Shown piece after piece: positions 45,501 through 55,700 of a DNA stretch of 64,000 bases. The notes below the pieces were generated by a model, which was not told where the DNA came from, did no database searches, and saw only the letters and a list, made by a program, of their open reading frames with translations. The stretch is from Sclerurus mexicanus (taxonomy: Eukaryota; Chordata; Aves; Passeriformes; Furnariidae): the NCBI GenBank assembly GCA_013396755.1, contig VWZF01003241.1, forward strand, positions 494,727 to 558,726, read 5' to 3'. Position 1 is the stretch's first letter. Every line of letters starts with the position of its first letter. Made by a program: the position numbers and the translations under genes.

Positions 45501-47915
45501 ACGCAGGGAAGCAGGGAATGGGTGACCTATTCTGTCATCTCCCTGTCAGGGTGTGCAGGCGCTGAACTAGGAAATTGGATCCAAAATGTCCTTTTCCCTG
45601 AGCACGTGGAGCTGAGCTGAGCTGCCTCCAGACTCACCCTACACTAGACAGGGGCTGGAGAAGCTGAGTCAGCAGGGTTGTTTTAATTACCCCCTGGCTC
45701 TTCCCAAACCTCTCCAGACGGTGCTGTGAAATGGGCCATCTGCTGCGACAAACTCATTTCCTTAATGACACAACACGCTGTTTCTTACATTCCACTCGAA
45801 GCCGGCGACAGCGATTCCCCCCGCGGCGCCCGTCCCGGCCAGGCCCAGGAAGAGCCCCGAGCCCTCGCTGCTGGCAAAGAGTGAGGCACCGACCTGGGGG
45901 AGCACAGGAGGGGCTGCAGGTCCCCACAGGGGCTGCCCAAACGCTGGGTCCACACAACTGGGCATGGACCAGCTTTGGTTCTTCCCCACTGGCGCAGCCC
46001 CCAAGGGGATAACTCAGGAAGAGGAGGTGGGAAAAAATAATGTCTGAACGGGAGCAACAGGGCAGAGACCTTCTTGTCACTTCTGAAACAAAGGGTGGCC
46101 AAAGACTCCCCATGTGGGAATTTCTTTTTTGCAAGAAAAACCCTTAATAGGTAAAATTCAGGTAGCTGTGAGTTCCTAGGAACCAGCACTCCTACTATCC
46201 AGCTCATCTGGACATCCCTCGTGGGTTTGGGATGAACTTTCTCGTCTTCAGGAGGATGAGAAGGAGCCACGGGTTGCTGCATTTGCCACAGTGGCCACTC
46301 ACTCTGCCCAAAGGTGGCCCTGTGCAAGGAGACAGTGCCAGACATGGGAAGGACCTACAGTCTGCCAAGATTGTACAAAAATAAGAAGGAAAAACAAAAC
46401 TTGGGACACCAATGATATTTTGGAGTCACTGGGAGCACACAGGGATGGTGGCGATGGATGTTTGACTCCGAGGATCCCTCCCCAAGCTCAGAGAAACCAA
46501 GGAGGAGGCCCAACGAGCCAAGTGGGCTCCAGCATCCTTTGTGCAATGAGAAGGGAAATGCAGCTCCAAGGACCCAGATCCTGGAGGGAGGAGGTGGGCA
46601 GGGTGGGGAAGAGTGAGGGCAGTGGAGAAAACAGGGAGGGGAACTGGTGAGAGGGACAAGGGTGCAGGATGTCCCCATGCCCAGGGTGCCACAGGAGGGA
46701 CAGAGGTCTGTACTTACTGGCCACCAGGCCATGTCTCTGCCAGCAAGGAAATAGCCACTGACCGTGTTCCTGTTCACCCTGCAGGAAGACTGGGAGGAGG
46801 AAAGATCAGCACAGAATACCCTTTCCCTAAAAACCCAGACAAGACACCAGGACCCAAGCCTCCCAGACAAGAAGCCAAGAGACAGGAGACTCGATAATTA
46901 ATGGGAACTCTGCAAAACTCCAGCTTAATTACACGAAATGGTGGCTGCACCCCAGGAACTTGGAGCCATGAATAGCAAAGGAAGCACCCAGGAGAGGGGG
47001 AAGCAGAGAGGATGTGCCTGTCCTGCTGCCATCCCAAGCAGACAGGTTGGCTAATAGGGCCCAGCTTTGGCCAGGATTTTTCTGCAAGGCAGAATAAATG
47101 GGTTTATCTAAAACTGCTGGAGCTGAGGGTTGTTTCTCTTATCAGGGCATCTGACTCAACACCTTCTAATAGGCAAGGGCAGAGCTGCTCAGACAGCACA
47201 CACAGAAGCTGGGGAGGGGCTTGTGCCATGGCTGATTCCATCTTGTTCCCAGGCTATAAGAGGTGAAAGGGACAGAGGGTTTGTACAAAACAGCAAATCA
47301 CAGAATCCCAGAAAAGTTTGGGTTGGAAGGGACCTTCAAGAACATCTCATTCCACCCCCTGCCATGGGCAGGGACACCTTCTACCAGCCCAGGGTGCTCC
47401 AAACCCCGTCCAATCTGGCCTTGAACACTTCCAGGGATCCAGGGGCAGCCACAGCTTCTCTGGGCACCCTGTGCCAGGGCCTGCCCACCCTCCCAGGGAA
47501 GGATTTCTTCCTAAAATCCCTTCTAACCCTGCCCTCTGGCAGTGGGAAGCCATTCCCCCTTGTCCCAAGTCCCTCTCCAGCTCTCCTGGAGCCCCTTTAG
47601 GCACTGGAAGGGGCTCTGAGGTCTCCCCAGAGCCTTCTCTTCTCCAGGTGAACACCCCCAGCTCTCCCAGCATCTCCCCAGAGCACAACACACAAAATAT
47701 ACTAGTGAAAGCTACAAGAAAATAATACACAGAAAAGCCAGACCTGAAAAAGAAACTATTCAAACAAGAAAGCAGAAAGGAACAAGAGAAAAGACTCTTA
47801 CCCATATTCCCACGCCAACATTTAAGGAAAAATAAGCCACTACAACAACAAGATCAGCAACACTGAACTGCTGTGAGGGGGTAAAGACTCCAGCAGTGGA
47901 ATTACCCTCCATCAT
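9079..47915 (-). CDS. SLC5A10: SLC5A10 (SGLT5), sodium/mannose-fructose cotransporter
   Basis: Fifteen exons in transcript order: 47915-47802, 46789-46718, 45893-45789, 45182-45123, 44932-44828, 39871-39766, 38177-38097, 34740-34535, 32310-32175, 13315-13208, 12852-12702, 10413-10245, 9798-about 9570, 9508-9427, 9233-9079. All are GT-AG with matching phases except the exon 13 donor. The product is about 620 aa with the multi-pass sodium/solute symporter fold. Visible signatures are the first membrane segment ending LNVGVGIW, GYFLAGRDMAWWP, ASSEGSGLF, TWYWCTDQ, SSLTSIFNSSSTLF (the sodium-site helix, from about residue 380) and YIQAVTSYLAPP, whose Gln (about 445) matches the sugar-contacting Gln of SGLT1. 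It ends CYAYFA. Family knowledge: apical kidney transporter for mannose and fructose. The start is the ATG at 47915 (MMEGNS) or 47912; NST is a possible N-glycosylation site. FAM83G lies inside it on the other strand. Confidence 0.95.
9570..9798 (-). CDS. SLC5A10: SLC5A10 exon 13, 3' boundary unresolved
   Basis: The acceptor at 9799-9800 is clear and the exon opens GAFWGLMVGLALG in phase 0. It runs through IHYLHFAVLLATATAT to an ambiguous base at 9623. Exon 14 (9508-9427) begins in phase 0 with LKDLTWW. No strong GT donor in the right phase is visible downstream: the GT at 9568-9569 leaves phase 1 as read, but phase 0 if the N is a surplus base. Other weak options lie between about 9540 and 9600. 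By comparison with the human protein, about 216 nt would be expected. Confidence 0.6.
11268..11380 (-). mobile_element. CR1 LINE 3' fragment
   Basis: The + strand reads from tcatagaat through gaatggtttgggtgagaag to gttgctccaagccctgtcc, the reverse complement of a CR1 3' end. It is a 5'-truncated insertion in SLC5A10 intron 11 (12702 to 10413). Confidence 0.85.
11700..11770 (+). mobile_element. CR1 LINE 3' tail fragment
   Basis: gatctttaaggacccttccaa followed by cattctgtgactc is a diverged CR1 3' terminus in sense orientation. It faces the inverted CR1 piece at 11268-11380. Confidence 0.65.
11920..12560. promoter_or_regulatory. CpG-rich island in SLC5A10 intron 11
   Basis: CpG dinucleotides are dense here (cgcgatgcgcagcgtcccgc, ccgccccgggcgggc, gagcgccgcaccgcgggcgc), unlike the flanks. 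It lies just downstream of SLC5A10 exon 11 and 5 kb upstream of the FAM83G start codon. A + strand donor-like cacccggtgagg (GT at 12467-12468) could close a non-coding 5' exon of FAM83G; this is inference. It could also be an internal promoter for a short SLC5A10 form. Confidence 0.45.
15486..15566 (+). mobile_element. CR1 LINE 3' end fragment
   Basis: gggttggactcgatgatctc followed by gcttttccaacctaaatgat and the terminal ttctatgat octamer-type repeats is the classical avian CR1 3' terminus. It lies in SLC5A10 intron 10, upstream of FAM83G. Confidence 0.9.
16046..16290 (-). mobile_element. CR1 LINE fragment
   Basis: About 245 bp matching CR1 in reverse: ttaagttggaagagcgctac, catctggtcccactgcctga, gcagcctgttccagga and gaaatgctccctaatatccc. 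It is more diverged than other copies here, so probably older. It lies just upstream of the FAM83G promoter region. Confidence 0.8.
16590..17293 (+). promoter_or_regulatory. FAM83G: likely FAM83G promoter and 5' UTR region
   Basis: Moderately CpG-rich DNA (gttcgccgccg, cggcgtctcggc, cacgcagccccggccg) runs into the FAM83G start. A TATA-like tatttatt at 17227-17234 lies about 60 bp before the ATG. The start context gtcaccATGG is a strong Kozak match. The TSS cannot be fixed from sequence, and an upstream non-coding exon is possible. Confidence 0.45.
17294..34428 (+). CDS. FAM83G: FAM83G (PAWS1), CK1-anchoring pseudo-PLD scaffold
   Basis: Coding exons are 17294-17782, 24439-24606, 28193-28317, 29072-30503 and 34009-34428 (stop TAG 34426-34428). 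All are GT-AG, phases fit, and the product is 877 aa (human about 820). Residues 1 to about 300 form the FAM83 DUF1669 domain, a phospholipase-D fold without catalysis. D251 (in FVDGDRAMCGSYSFTW) and F285 (in VVEAFDKQF) are 34 residues apart, matching human D262/F296, which bind casein kinase 1 alpha. A34 and R52, the residues mutated in human and dog palmoplantar/footpad hyperkeratosis, are both present at the same positions. The rest is a long, Ser/Pro-rich, probably disordered tail with a seven-Glu run. Family knowledge: a cytoplasmic scaffold in BMP-SMAD1 and Wnt signalling, important in skin. The gene lies antisense within SLC5A10, whose exon 9 falls in its intron 4. Confidence 0.96.
20540..20733 (+). 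mobile_element. CR1 LINE 3' fragment
   Basis: A sense CR1 3' region: ggaactcaggaacaatttct, then ggttggactcgatgatccca, ggtcttttccaacc and a terminal gattctgtgatgg. It is a 5'-truncated copy in FAM83G intron 1. Confidence 0.85.
20880..21150. other. AT-rich island in FAM83G intron 1
   Basis: About 270 bp with many TAAT-type cores (attaattac, caattattaatg, ctctaattgtg, cctaatttattaaatg) between GC-rich flanks. It is not a recognisable repeat. It looks like a conserved-element candidate, by composition only. Confidence 0.35.
23871..23928 (+). mobile_element. CR1 LINE 3' tail fragment
   Basis: aatggttggactctgtgatc followed by aagtctttttcagcc and gagtctatgat is a short diverged CR1 3' terminus. 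Confidence 0.7.
24101..24210 (-). mobile_element. CR1 LINE 3' fragment
   Basis: The + strand reads cagaaccatcacagctgga, gaccatcaagtccaaccac and taacccagcactgccatg, the reverse complement of a CR1 3' end of the same subtype as 48392-48690. It lies 230 bp upstream of FAM83G exon 2. Confidence 0.75.
24905..24933. other. assembly gap (29 N) in a G-tract
   Basis: Twenty-nine N are flanked by ggggtgggg on the left and a run of seven or more G on the right. The missing sequence is probably a longer G-rich repeat that resisted sequencing. The true length is unknown. Confidence 0.95.
25511..25620 (+). mobile_element. CR1 LINE 3' fragment
   Basis: ggttggacggggctgggagc, gcaaccaggtctggtggaaa, gagctttaaggtgtttccaa and gttctgggattctagg form a sense CR1 3' end in FAM83G intron 2. 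Confidence 0.85.
25935..25942. promoter_or_regulatory. perfect CRE (TGACGTCA) in a CpG patch
   Basis: The palindromic cAMP-response element lies in a locally CpG-rich stretch (about 25880-26060) of FAM83G intron 2. CREs of this kind are usually near promoters or enhancers bound by CREB/ATF. No exon was identified beside it. Confidence 0.35.
27231..27270. repeat. 20-bp perfect tandem duplication
   Basis: Two adjacent identical copies of ggagagcccaggaaagcaga in FAM83G intron 2. Confidence 0.9.
28932..28949. repeat. (ATT)n microsatellite
   Basis: About five uninterrupted att units upstream of FAM83G exon 4, in intron 3 (28318-29071). Nothing else is seen in that intron. Confidence 0.8.
30504..34008. 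other. FAM83G intron 4, containing SLC5A10 exon 9 antisense
   Basis: A 3.5-kb intron. Its only coding feature is SLC5A10 exon 9 at 32175-32310 on the opposite strand. No CR1 was recognised. An A/T-richer segment at about 31350-31460 is unexplained. Confidence 0.7.
34429..35060 (+). other. FAM83G: predicted FAM83G 3' UTR overlapping SLC5A10 exon 8
   Basis: From the FAM83G stop to the first poly(A) signal (ATTAAA at 35032-35037). SLC5A10 exon 8 (34740-34535, antisense) lies wholly inside, starting 107 bp past the stop codon. If this signal is used, the two mature mRNAs share a 206-nt complementary exon segment. Confidence 0.5.
35032..35037 (+). terminator. FAM83G: candidate FAM83G poly(A) signal
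   Basis: ATTAAA, the commonest variant signal, about 605 bp after the stop. I saw no canonical AATAAA between the stop and here. An A-rich stretch at 35225-35250 follows further on. Confidence 0.45.
36543..36737 (+). mobile_element. CR1 LINE 3' fragment
   Basis: A well-preserved sense CR1 3' region: gggttagatgggatattagg, ggcacaggttgcccagagaa, tgtccaaggccaggctggat and ccattccatgattctatt. It looks young compared with 16046-16290. Confidence 0.92.
39872..44827. other. SLC5A10 intron 5
   Basis: A 5-kb intron with a CR1 insertion at its 3' end (39985-40326), only 114 bp upstream of the exon 6 acceptor. The rest is unique-looking sequence with only chance open frames (for example about 237 codons on - at 43505-44218, Cys/Gly/Ser-rich, no domain). 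Confidence 0.6.
39985..40326 (-). mobile_element. CR1 LINE 3' fragment, 340 bp
   Basis: The + strand reads gtctagattggaagggacct, ccagtgccaccccctgcc, ccaggttgctccaacctggc, cacagcttctctgggaacct, ggaatttcttcctaatatcc and ggtctccatggagccttct. It is a 5'-truncated antisense copy and so lies in the same orientation as SLC5A10. Confidence 0.93.
47296..47680 (-). mobile_element. CR1 LINE 3' fragment, 385 bp
   Basis: The + strand reads cacagaatcccagaaaagtt, gggttggaagggaccttcaa, gccatgggcagggacacctt, tctgggcaccctgtgccag, ggatttcttcctaaaatccc and gagccttctcttctccagg. It lies in SLC5A10 intron 1, close behind exon 1. Open frames across it are inherited from the element. Confidence 0.94.
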
Positions 47916-47989
47916 CCCTCTGCTCCTTCTTCATCCTCAGCCTCACACAGACAGTCACTCAATCAGTAACTCGTTAGCAGCTCGAGGGC

Positions 47990-48002
47990 ATTTATCATTA
48001 AA
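47990..48002 (-). promoter_or_regulatory. SLC5A10: HNF1-like site upstream of SLC5A10
   Basis: On the - strand tttaatgataaat matches 9 of 12 fixed positions of the HNF1 palindrome GTTAATNATTAAC, 75 bp before the ATG. HNF1 is known to drive kidney SGLT genes, so the placement makes sense, but the match is imperfect and could lie in the 5' UTR. Confidence 0.35.
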
Positions 48003-48391
48003 CAACCTGGCAGCAGGAATTGCACTTCCAAAGGCTCCTGGTGGGCAGCCTGGCCTCCCCTGCCTCCTGCCCCCGCCGCTCCCCAGGGAGCTGAAACATC
48101 TCGATTTTGGTGCCTCACAAAGGAGCAGGTATGAAAACCGTCCAGGGATGTCACATGTGCTTCGCTCCTTTTCCACCACTCCTACATGTACCATGAAAAG
48201 CCAAAGGACCAGCAATCCAGCCCCATGGATGCAGTTTGTCCCCAGATTCTTGAGCCCTCATCGACACCATAATTGCATTGCAAGGCTGGGGGTTTTCCAC
48301 ATGTTAAAGGAACAATCCAACACAGGAGCTGGGCGAACACCCAAGGTGCAGCTTCAGCAAGGGCTGACCAGGAGAAGCCGTCATAGAAGGG

Positions 48392-48690
48392 ATCATAAAT
48401 CCTGGAACCATGTGGGTTGGAAAAGACCTCCAAGATCATCCAGTCCAACCATTAACCCAGCATCCCCATGATACCACTAAGCTACATCCCCAGGTGCCAC
48501 ATCTACACAGCTTTTAAACCCCTCTGGGAATGGTGACTCTGCCACTACCCTGGGCAGCCTGTGCCAGGGCTGGACAATCCTTTCCATGAAGAAATTTTCC
48601 CTAATATCCAATCTAAACCTCTCCTGGTGCAACTTGAGGCTGTTTCCTCTTGTCCTGTCACTTGTTACCTGGGAGAAGAGACCAACAAGT
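48392..48690 (-). mobile_element. CR1 LINE 3' fragment, 300 bp
   Basis: The + strand reads gaaccatgtgggttggaaaa, gatcatccagtccaaccatt, gctacatccccaggtgccac, gaagaaattttccctaatat and tgtttcctcttgtcctgtca. The insertion sits in the short PRPSAP2-SLC5A10 spacer. Confidence 0.93.
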
Positions 48691-49277
48691 GGCTGCAACC
48701 TCCTTTCAGGTAGTTGTTGAGAGAGGGAAACGCAGCTATTCCTCTGAAGGCCAACACGAAAGAGACACAGGAAACCACCTCCAGATTCCGCATTTTTGGG
48801 TATTTAGCCATCAGCTGGCCACGCTGGAGGCTTGGCTGGCTCGTTCCCAAGTGGCAGCACGCTTCCACAAGGTCTCACTAATAAAATAAACACAGTGCAA
48901 CTAATATGCCCATCACTGAGTCAGGTCAGCATTCCTCCTCCCTTTGAAGGAGCCGCTGCAGCTCCATGAGAGGAACCGACCTTCATCCTCGCTGCCCCGC
49001 TGGAATTTGACCTGCATTAACACATCCAAAGTACTGACAAGTGTAAATACATCAGCCTGCTGTATCCATTAACATTGAGGAAAACACCTGCTTTTATCCT
49101 TAGAAGTCAATGAACCCTCCAAAGCCCTTGGAAGTTTGTCTCAAGCAGAGAACTGGTGTAAATAAAGGTTAATTTTCACTTCTGAACATGCCACAACTTT
49201 TATACTCATTTGTAGGACATGACAGAAGGATTAAACCAGCACATGAATATTTTTAGAAAGCTCACACAAAACAAGTC

Positions 49278-49283
49278 TTTATT
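49278..49283 (-). terminator. PRPSAP2: candidate PRPSAP2 poly(A) signal
   Basis: TTTATT on + reads AATAAA on -, about 490 bp past the stop codon. Nearer signals at 49574-49579 and 49414-49419 could give shorter UTRs. The AT-rich 49258-49773 stretch is the predicted 3' UTR. Confidence 0.5.
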
Positions 49284-49773
49284 CTTCGTCGCAGAAAATA
49301 AATACAGGTGCATATTCCATATGCTTTTCTATAAAAGCACTCCTACAAAATCACTGAATTGCATACAACAGTACAACCTTTTTGGCTTTTAAAATGCAAA
49401 TATTATACAGTCACTTTATTTTGTTATAATTTAAAGCACTTGTAGCAAGCAGCTTTGGAGAAGGAATGCTTAATTTAGATGCCAAAATTCTTGCCTCAAG
49501 TGTTTTGTGGGATTTTTCCATCATGTATAGTGCAACTAACCTAAAAGCAACTAGAACAGTTTTTTGTAAAATGTTTATTCCCACCCACCTCACCTCCCCC
49601 CAAAAAAACCCTGCAAAAGGAAAAAAAACCTCTTAAAAACTGTTCTACCTTGATACTTAAACCAGGAGAAAACAAAGTGGCTCAATGGAAAATTAAGGTA
49701 AGCACGACGCTTCAGAGCTCGTTCTCTGTTCGCTTCCAGTTTGGCCCGGGGTGTTTGTTTAGAGTAAAAAGCG

Positions 49774-52700
49774 TTAATCATCCAGTCCTATATTCCTGAA
49801 AAGGTACGACATGGACTCGCCGTTGTGGATCCTGCGAATGGCTTCCGAGAGGATCATGCTGATATCCACAGTCTTGATTTTAGGGCACTGGAGTTTCTGT
49901 ATTTCATGCGGAATTGTGTTTGTAACAACCACCTACAGGAATTAAAAAACGGTCACAAAGACATAGCTCGGTTATGTTTTCCATACTGGAAGTGTGAAAG
50001 GGACTCTCACAGATGCTACCAAGCCACCACTGCTGACAACACAAGATTTTACTTCACTGTCAGGGTCAAAAGCTTAGGAAGAGCCACAGACTGCACGTAT
50101 CCATGGATACTAATGGTACCGTCCTTCCCTCCTTTCATTCATTCTGCCATGCAGGTCCAGAGGAAGGTACAAAAATACCCTCCACGTTGATGGGAAAGCT
50201 CTGCTGGTACTGGCAGTCCAGCATCTCACCACTTCCCACGTTTCCTTCTCCTGCTCTAGTTTAAGGACATGGAGATGTTTCTTTAAAAAAAATCCAAACT
50301 GTTTGATCAGAATTCAGAACCCACACTTACTTCATCGATGGCAGATTCCTCGATCAGCCGTGGAGCGTCTGAAGACAAGAGGCCGTGGGTGGCCATGACA
50401 AAGATCTTGTAAGCCCCCCTCTCCTTGAGGGTCTCTGCTGCAGCAAGGAAGCTGTCAACATCATCTATGATATCATCCTGCCAAAACACCACCGGGTCAG
50501 TGACAAGTCACCATGTCCTCAGACGGATCATCTGACTGACAGCACAGCTTTATCAAGCACAACAAAACCCAAACCATCAGAAAATTGCCCTTTTCTATGA
50601 TAACCCAAGAGATTACACCCTGCTTTAGAGAAACTATGACTGAATCAGAGAATTATGGGATGATCTGGGTTGGAAGGGACCTTAAAAGCTCATCCAGTGC
50701 CACCCTCTGCCATGGGCAGGGACACCTTCCACCAGCCCAGGTTGCTCCAAGCCCCATCCAACCTGACCTTGGACACTTCCAGGGATCCAGGGGCACCCAC
50801 AGCTTCTCTGGGCACCCTGTGCCAGGGCCTGCCCACCCTCAGAGAGAATTTTTTCCTAATACATAATCTAAACCTACTCTCTGTCAGTGGGAAGCCATTC
50901 CCCCTTATCCTATCATTCCCAGCCCTTGTAAATAGTATCTCTCCATGTTTCTTGTTGGCTCCTTCAGGTACTGCAAGGCCACAATTAGGTCACCCTGGAG
51001 TCTTTTCTCCAGGCTGAAAAATCCCAATTGTCTCAGCCTTTTCTCATAGCAGAGGAGCTCCATCCCTCTCATCAACCTGGTGGCCTCCTCTGAACTTGCT
51101 TCCATACATCCATGTCCATGATCTCGGCTTCACTGGTATTTCTAAACTCATGAACAGAAACACAGTGGTTCTCCCCTGAAACCCTTCACCTCCAGGAAAG
51201 CACTGCACAGAATTCCACCTGCCCTACTAATGGAAAACAGGTCCCAAATGCTGCTTTTCAGCATGGATCACTTCATAGTGTGCTCAATCCTGCCCCCATG
51301 ATACCAAAAGTCCACCAGCAACCCAAGGTTAGTGGCTGATACAGATTATTTACTTGATTTCTTCAGCTTTAACATGTATAATGTAATTTATGAGAAGGGG
51401 TTACTTACCACAATGATAGCTATTCTTCCTCCCACATCTCCAACAACTGTGATGGGTGGCTTTTCCTTGGGAATCAGCACTGATTAATGGCAAATGGTTT
51501 TAGAGGGGTAGAAAGGAGAAAGAAAGTTTATTTAATTTTCTTTAATAATGGAAATGTCTGCTGGGTCAGCACTGTTAGAGAGAGACATGGATCAACAACT
51601 ATTTCAACAGCATTACTGGGAAAACCAGCAGGATTTCAAGACTAAATTACTTTTTTAAGCTTAGTTAAAATATTAACTACATTCATTTACACCCACATTT
51701 TTAACCAGTAACTTTAGCACAGGAAGAGTGGCTGGCACACACCACCAGCTCAATCCCCCTGACATCCAAGCTGGGCTCATGGACTGCAGTTCTGCTGGTG
51801 CAGCTGTAGGTCACATCCACGTTCAGCAAGGTCTCTCTGGCAAGGCCCCTGACATTACACAGCTGCACACAAAACCAGTGTCAGCTCAGCTTATTAGTTC
51901 TGTGTCCCAGCAAAATTCCAACAGGAAAAGTAAATGGCAAAAAAAGGGAGACCTCTCAGCCAGGGGCCCTTCTGGGTCCTTGCAATGATGAGGGCACGGA
52001 CTTTACATAAGAAGGAATCTCAATCCCTTCTACGAAGAAAAAAAATAAAAATCATCCTTCTCCACAAAAAACAATTTCTTTTTGATGGTGCATCACTGCC
52101 AGCCTCATTCCCAAAAAAATGACAAGGTGACACCTTCCCACACACACTTACTGGGGATCTCCAAACTGGGGTGAATAGCAGCTACATATTTGGCTGTAGG
52201 AGGTGAGTGCCGACCATCCACCATGTCAGACTCTGCATCCTGAGCTTCCCCATGGATCACAGCGATTCCCAACCGCAAGCGCTCCGCAAACGACTGTGCC
52301 CTGCAGGGAAAGGATGGAAAAAAACCAGAAACACGTTAAATTAAAAATAATCCACATGGATACAACCCTGATCTATTTTCCATTCCAACGTTTCAGAGGA
52401 AAATGGAATGATTCTGAAATGTTAGGAGAACATGTGGAAGGAACCACTTGCTCCTTAATACCTTGATTTCAGCAGGTTTGTGAGTCAGAATAACCCTGAA
52501 AGTGCCCATACAGGCCTTGAAGCAACAGGATAAATGCTGCAAGTCACAGAATTCTGACTACTCCCTTCTGCTTTGCCCAACAGCCAAATATCCCTCCCAT
52601 GCCTTCAGCACCCTTAGGATCCCATTCTTTAGCAGGTCTCATCTAACAGCAACCAAGAATAGTCTTGATGTCTGAATTGTCTACATTTAATAGAAAAAAA

Positions 52701-55700
52701 TGTATTCACACGAAAACACAAAAAATGTGTTTACTTATATATTTTGAGCACTAAACAAGGACAATATGCCTGACCTTCTGACACAACCTGAGATACCCTG
52801 TGGGAAAGGGGATCCAGACGATCATTCTGCCTGACAAACCACTCTTCAAGTTGAACAGCCTGGATTTTATTATTAGCTGACATAAAGTTCCTTCACAGTG
52901 CAGTATTTCTTCGACTAAAATTAGAAATTTCTGTAAAGAAGTGTGAGGTTAGATGGGGCAGTGGGGAAAGCAGAGAGCCAGGAAAATAGGAATTTCACAG
53001 ACAGTGCTAGTACCCCAGATACTGGAAGCAACCAGTGTAAATTAGCACATCTATCCCCACCTTACCTCGCACACCCAAGGGTTCAAGATCCTGCCTAAGC
53101 CACCCATCTCATCTTCTCTGGTCCAAGTAAGTCACTCTGCCCTGACATCAGCACCTCAGACCTGTGCCTGAACCACCCCCTCTATCCTCAAGCCTCGTTT
53201 CACTATCCAAACAATCCAAAGTCCAGAGAATAATTTGCCCATCGTGATAGTTAATTAAAAATGAAGAATCTTCCACCCTGTGGTTATCATACAGTTACAA
53301 TATTCTTGCAAGTACTTAATTACAGGTAATTATTATTCCAAACGTAAGGAGTTATGACTTAGCAGGCATAATCCTATCAATAAAACCGTAATAATTACTT
53401 TAAAATGCAGAATTAAGCTGAACAAAGTTCAAAGTAAAATGATTTATTAATTTTCCAGTGAGCTCAGAAACCACAGAAACATTCTGAACTTCACCAAGCA
53501 AAGGTTCTCTTTCACAAGCAGACATTCATCAGAAGTATTTTCCTGGATTGTTTTCAGCCTGGATTAGGCTGAAACATCCAATCACCCTTTCCCCAGTACA
53601 ATGTATCTCCTCAAATACTGCCCTTAAAAGCTCACCGGTAAGCGTGATGAAGCTTAATGCAGCTCTGGGAACCCCTCCTCCCCAAATCCTTTGTGTGTGT
53701 AACTCATCTGTCTGGTCAGTTTTAACAGACTATTTACTGGCATTGACAATTCCTGGGTAAGTATTAAATGCTTCAACAAACGCCTGTCTACACCCAACTG
53801 GCACCACTGACACCGTGGAAAAGAAATGGGAGGGAAACAAATGTAAAATAACTGGCCAAAACGAAAGAAATCACAAAACATACTGCTAGAGAACAAAGAT
53901 GACACGAGTTGATTTGCTTCATAAAACAACAAAACCACAAAGTATCACAATTCCTTGGCAAAAACGTCTAAATAACTCTTCAACAAACTCTTGGTCTGAC
54001 ACCACAGCAAACACAGCATCTCTTAAACCACTGTCCAGCTCTTAGAGCACCTGCTGACAGCAGTGTAATTCCAAAGAGTTTAGGAGCAGTCAACTGAAAA
54101 GCTTCATGGATTAAGAACAGTCATTCAACCACAAGGACACCACAATCAAAATCTTCTCAAACATCAAATCCTGTTCCACCACCTGTATTTAGGATCTGAC
54201 CAACCATGTTCTTATAGGTACGCCCACGTTAAGCAATTCCTTTGGGTTAATGGCGTTACACTTCCAGCCATTTTTCTTCATTTACAGCAGGAAATTTATA
54301 ATGTAAATGCACACAAACATAACATGATCAAAAACCTTCTTTACCATAAGCACTGCATTGATTTACCTCATCCTTTGTTTCTTTTAACTCTCTTCAGATT
54401 TATTACAATTATAGCAATGATGTACAAGCCACACAGCTGACAAGCTAGAATTGGGAGGGGTCTGAAGGCTGCATCTTCTAATTATTGGATATCTGTCCTT
54501 CACTTGATCCTGAGAACAAAACCCCGACAGAGATTTCCTGCTCTAACGCAAGAGAGCAGATCTTACCCACCTCTTTGCAGACGCAGGAGATTTGGCCACA
54601 ATTACAGCATTCCTGTAGTCTGGTATCTGTAGTAAATAACAGATAGCAATGTCCACTTCATATCTTTAGACAAATTTAAACTCAGTAAGAATCAGAGAAC
54701 TTTATTTTGCCAGAAGAATTTTAAGCATCGAACATTTTTACCTAAGAAAGCAACCTCAAGAATCCACGGTACACGATCAGAGTTGACAGCTCAGTAAAAA
54801 CAGGTATTTAGAAAATTCAGATAATTAACTCAAAACTGTACCTTTCATAAACCCCATCTCATAATACAGATTACAGAAAAGTAACTGCTTTAGAACATCA
54901 GGGCTAGGCAGACAAGTGTTGAAAGAAACAGGAAACCATCAAAATTAAAGTTTCCTGTTCAATTGTCTTTAATCCCTTGAAAACAGCATTTCACCCATTT
55001 CCTATTGCTTTACAGAGAACACCTCTTCAACACGTAACACTGACTTTCTGTGGACCATCAGAAGGGGTAAAATTCCACCTTCACTGCACCGTCCTGGAGT
55101 CACAGTCTCACAGTGCTGCAAACTGCCTTCCACACTGACCAGCACCAGGAGATGCTGCTGCAAACACCAACAGCACCAGGGGGGTAAGGCCAGCAAGGCT
55201 GGGTCTCCTTCTGAGGTTTGACGGGGACTTCAGTCAGGCTTCACAAGCACCATCACTCCTGAGTTTGCTGCCCCTGCCCCATTCTCACACTGGTTTCTCA
55301 CTCCAGACTCCTGCTCTCCATTTAACCAGCATTTCAGCCATCTCTCAAAAGTTTCTTATCCTCACCTCCATTTTCCCTGCAGTGACTCCATATCAGACTC
55401 ACCACCCTGCCTTTACAAATCCAGTCCTCCTTTTCAACAGCTACCTACGCTTCCTCCAATATCTCATCTTACCCCACTGCTGGCAAACTCAGTAGTTTAC
55501 TCGCTGTGCTGCCCTGGGATGATCCATCTCTATGGAAAGCAGCTCAAAGAGAACCTGCCTTGCCTTCTATCCACTGCCATAGCCACAGTCCTCAGCCAAG
55601 CAAAGTCTCACAGAGAAGGTCCTGTCCTCAGAACCCCTGTGTTAAGGGACCTGCATATTGATTTGTTACAGATGTAATTTCACAAATTTGGGGAAATGAC

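Larger units (their letters stand above)
47916..49257. other. spacer between PRPSAP2 and SLC5A10, SLC5A10 promoter region
   Basis: About 1.3 kb between the predicted PRPSAP2 3' end and the SLC5A10 start codon, both on the - strand. It must hold the SLC5A10 promoter and 5' UTR. It contains a CR1 copy (48392-48690) and an HNF1-like site close to the ATG. No TATA box was recognised. Confidence 0.55.

Noticed and set aside
45662..45674. AGCTGAGTCAGCA resembling a MAF recognition element
   Set aside because: A single isolated near-match in an intron with no supporting context.
47347..47805. Open frames across 47.3-47.8 kb
   Set aside because: Inherited from the CR1 copy; they encode no intact reverse transcriptase segment because the insertion is 5'-truncated.
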